From Pseudoxanthomonas sp. YR558 (GTDB lineage: Bacteria; Pseudomonadota; Gammaproteobacteria; Xanthomonadales; Xanthomonadaceae): a DNA stretch of 64,000 nucleotides. The notes beneath the pieces are model-generated. The model made no database searches, was not told the origin of the DNA, and saw only the letters and a program-made list of their open reading frames with translations. The DNA lies in the NCBI RefSeq assembly GCF_900116385.1, contig NZ_FPCI01000001.1:1736001-1800000 (forward strand). The letters are read 5' to 3'. This document shows, piece after piece, positions 62,964 to 64,000 of the stretch. Positions within the stretch are counted from its first letter, which is position 1. Every line of letters starts with the position of its first letter. Position numbers and translations under genes: made by a program.

Positions 62964-64000
62964 TCACTGCATGACCCGCCCGCCTGTCGGCTGCAACAAC
63001 TCGATCTCCGACCACGCCACTTCACCGCCACCGTCGAACCGCAGGCGGTATTCGGCATAGTCGCCCGGCCGCTCGATCCGGAACGGCCGCAACTGCCGAA
63101 CCCAGGGAAACGCTTGGTCGCGACGGCGGTCCAGCTCGACCCAGGCGCCATCTGCATTTCGCGCTTCAAGCGCCCAAGACGCGCCCGTGATGGCCGTCTC
63201 CGCGCTGGAGAGCGTGTAATGACTAGCGTGCACGGGCGCAGCGAAACGGAAATCGACCTCCGCGCGCGCCGGCAGTACCTGCGACGTCGCGGCATCGTCG
63301 TCGACCAACGCCGCCGCCCGTCGCGTCGCGCCTTGCATCGCGACGCGGGCGTTCGATGCCACGTCGACGAGGCCACGCGGCGTATCGCCGACCGCGGTCA
63401 GCGACGGCGGCAAGGCATCGACACCGCCGCCCCAGGTGGATGGCGTGTCGCCCATGACGAACTCCAGGGTGGCGCCACCGGCGATGTCCTCATGGCGGAT
63501 CCAGGCCTTGTTCCAGGGCTGACCGTTGACCTTCAGCGACTGCACGTACACGTTGGCGGCACTGTTGTTGTGCGCAATGACGGTCAGGCTGCGGCCGTGA
63601 CCCAGGTCGACCCGCACGCGCTCGAAGGCGGGTGAGCCGATGACGTACTCGGGCGCCCCCATCCGCAAGGGATACAACCCGAGCATGCCGAAGAGGTACC
63701 ACGCCGACATCTCGCCGTTGTCTTCATCGCCGGGATAACCCTGCCCGATCTCGCTGCCCAGGTAGAGCCTGCGCATGATGTCGCGGGTGATGTGCTGCGT
63801 TTTCCAGGGCTGTCCCGCCACCACGTACATCCAGGGGATGTGGTGCGATGGTTGATTGCTGTGCGCATACATGCCCATGCGCACATCGCGTGCCTCGGTC
63901 ATTTCGTGGATGACATCGCCGTAGGCACCGGAGAACTGCTTCTCCGCCGTTTCCGGCGTGGCGAAGAACGCGTCCAGACGCTTCGCCAGCCCGTCCTCGC
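62964..64000 (-). CDS. GH92 family protein with C-terminal CBM32-like domain (partial, 5' end outside window)
   Basis: About 345 C-terminal residues. The GH92 signature is SNQPSHHIPWMYVVAGQPWK, then GDEDNGEMSAWYLFGMLGLYP. The residue that is Glu in most GH92 (NEP) is Gln here (CAA codon), while the aspartates are kept. In a characterised bacterial GH92 acting on mannose-1-phospho-6-mannose the same Glu-to-Gln change was reported, so a phosphodiester-linked mannose substrate is possible. Residues after the beta domain form an F5/8-type (CBM32-like) fold with ARAEVDFRFAAPVHASHYTL and VAWSEIELLQP. The gene continues beyond the right edge. Confidence 0.9.
   Translation of the reverse strand, partial: EDGLAKRLDAFFATPETAEKQFSGAYGDVIHEMTEARDVRMGMYAHSNQPSHHIPWMYVVAGQPWKTQHITRDIMRRLYLGSEIGQGYPGDEDNGEMSAWYLFGMLGLYPLRMGAPEYVIGSPAFERVRVDLGHGRSLTVIAHNNSAANVYVQSLKVNGQPWNKAWIRHEDIAGGATLEFVMGDTPSTWGGGVDALPPSLTAVGDTPRGLVDVASNARVAMQGATRRAAALVDDDAATSQVLPARAEVDFRFAAPVHASHYTLSSAETAITGASWALEARNADGAWVELDRRRDQAFPWVRQLRPFRIERPGDYAEYRLRFDGGGEVAWSEIELLQPTGGRVMQ

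Overview
The window is about two-thirds GC with dense, mostly minus-strand genes. Its gene order (hslU-hslV-xerC-DUF484-dapF-lptM; a LytTR regulator next to hemC) and its TonB-dependent receptors flanked by tryptophan-halogenase-like, SapC and cupin genes point to a gammaproteobacterium of the Xanthomonadaceae/Lysobacteraceae (Pseudoxanthomonas, Stenotrophomonas, Xanthomonas or Lysobacter type). This is judged from gene content, not from a database match. I saw no tRNA, rRNA, CRISPR array or insertion sequence.

Region 1 (1-9.5 kb) is core: the HslVU protease with a sigma32-like promoter, XerC, DUF484 protein, DapF, LptM, a YbaN-type membrane protein, then two tandem secreted S9 oligopeptidases. 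Region 2 (9.5-19.9 kb) is mixed: lipocalin, WYL regulator, lipoprotein, DUF481 outer-membrane protein, hemC-algR, a carboxylesterase, a lipoprotein with a TonB C-terminal domain, a PAS-GAF-GGDEF-EAL protein and a sirtuin.

Region 3 (19.9-30.2 kb) is the first sugar-utilisation locus. A LacI repressor gene, a large TonB-dependent receptor, and SapC, cupin-8 and flavin-dependent halogenase-like genes lie on the minus strand. A secreted GH30 glycosidase and a polysaccharide-deacetylase-like protein lie on the plus strand. The same operator (TGACA-GCGY-TGTCA) overlaps both predicted promoters, so uptake and hydrolysis are probably co-repressed.

Region 4 (30.2-38.4 kb) holds a proline-rich membrane protein, a small lipoprotein, a translationally coupled glycosyltransferase-sulfotransferase pair, an OmpR/EnvZ-type two-component system preceded by an orphan terminator, and a siderophore-type receptor.

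Region 5 (38.4-52.7 kb) is the most unusual: a putative three-gene operon encoding a 3190-residue secreted protein made of DUF11 and SdrD-B/Cna-B-like modules, a coupled 1136-residue Ig/beta-barrel outer-membrane protein, and an OmpA-type peptidoglycan-binding protein. It looks like a cell-surface system of unknown function.

Region 6 (53-64 kb) is a second sugar locus, probably for alpha-mannosides: halogenase-like protein, PfkB sugar kinase, LacI regulator, GH92, TonB-dependent receptor, and a partial second GH92 with a CBM32-like tail. In the latter the usual catalytic Glu (NEP motif) is Gln, as reported for GH92 enzymes that act on mannose-phosphate linkages. A second operator type (TRGATCGRTCYA) occurs at the regulator and at the receptor promoter.
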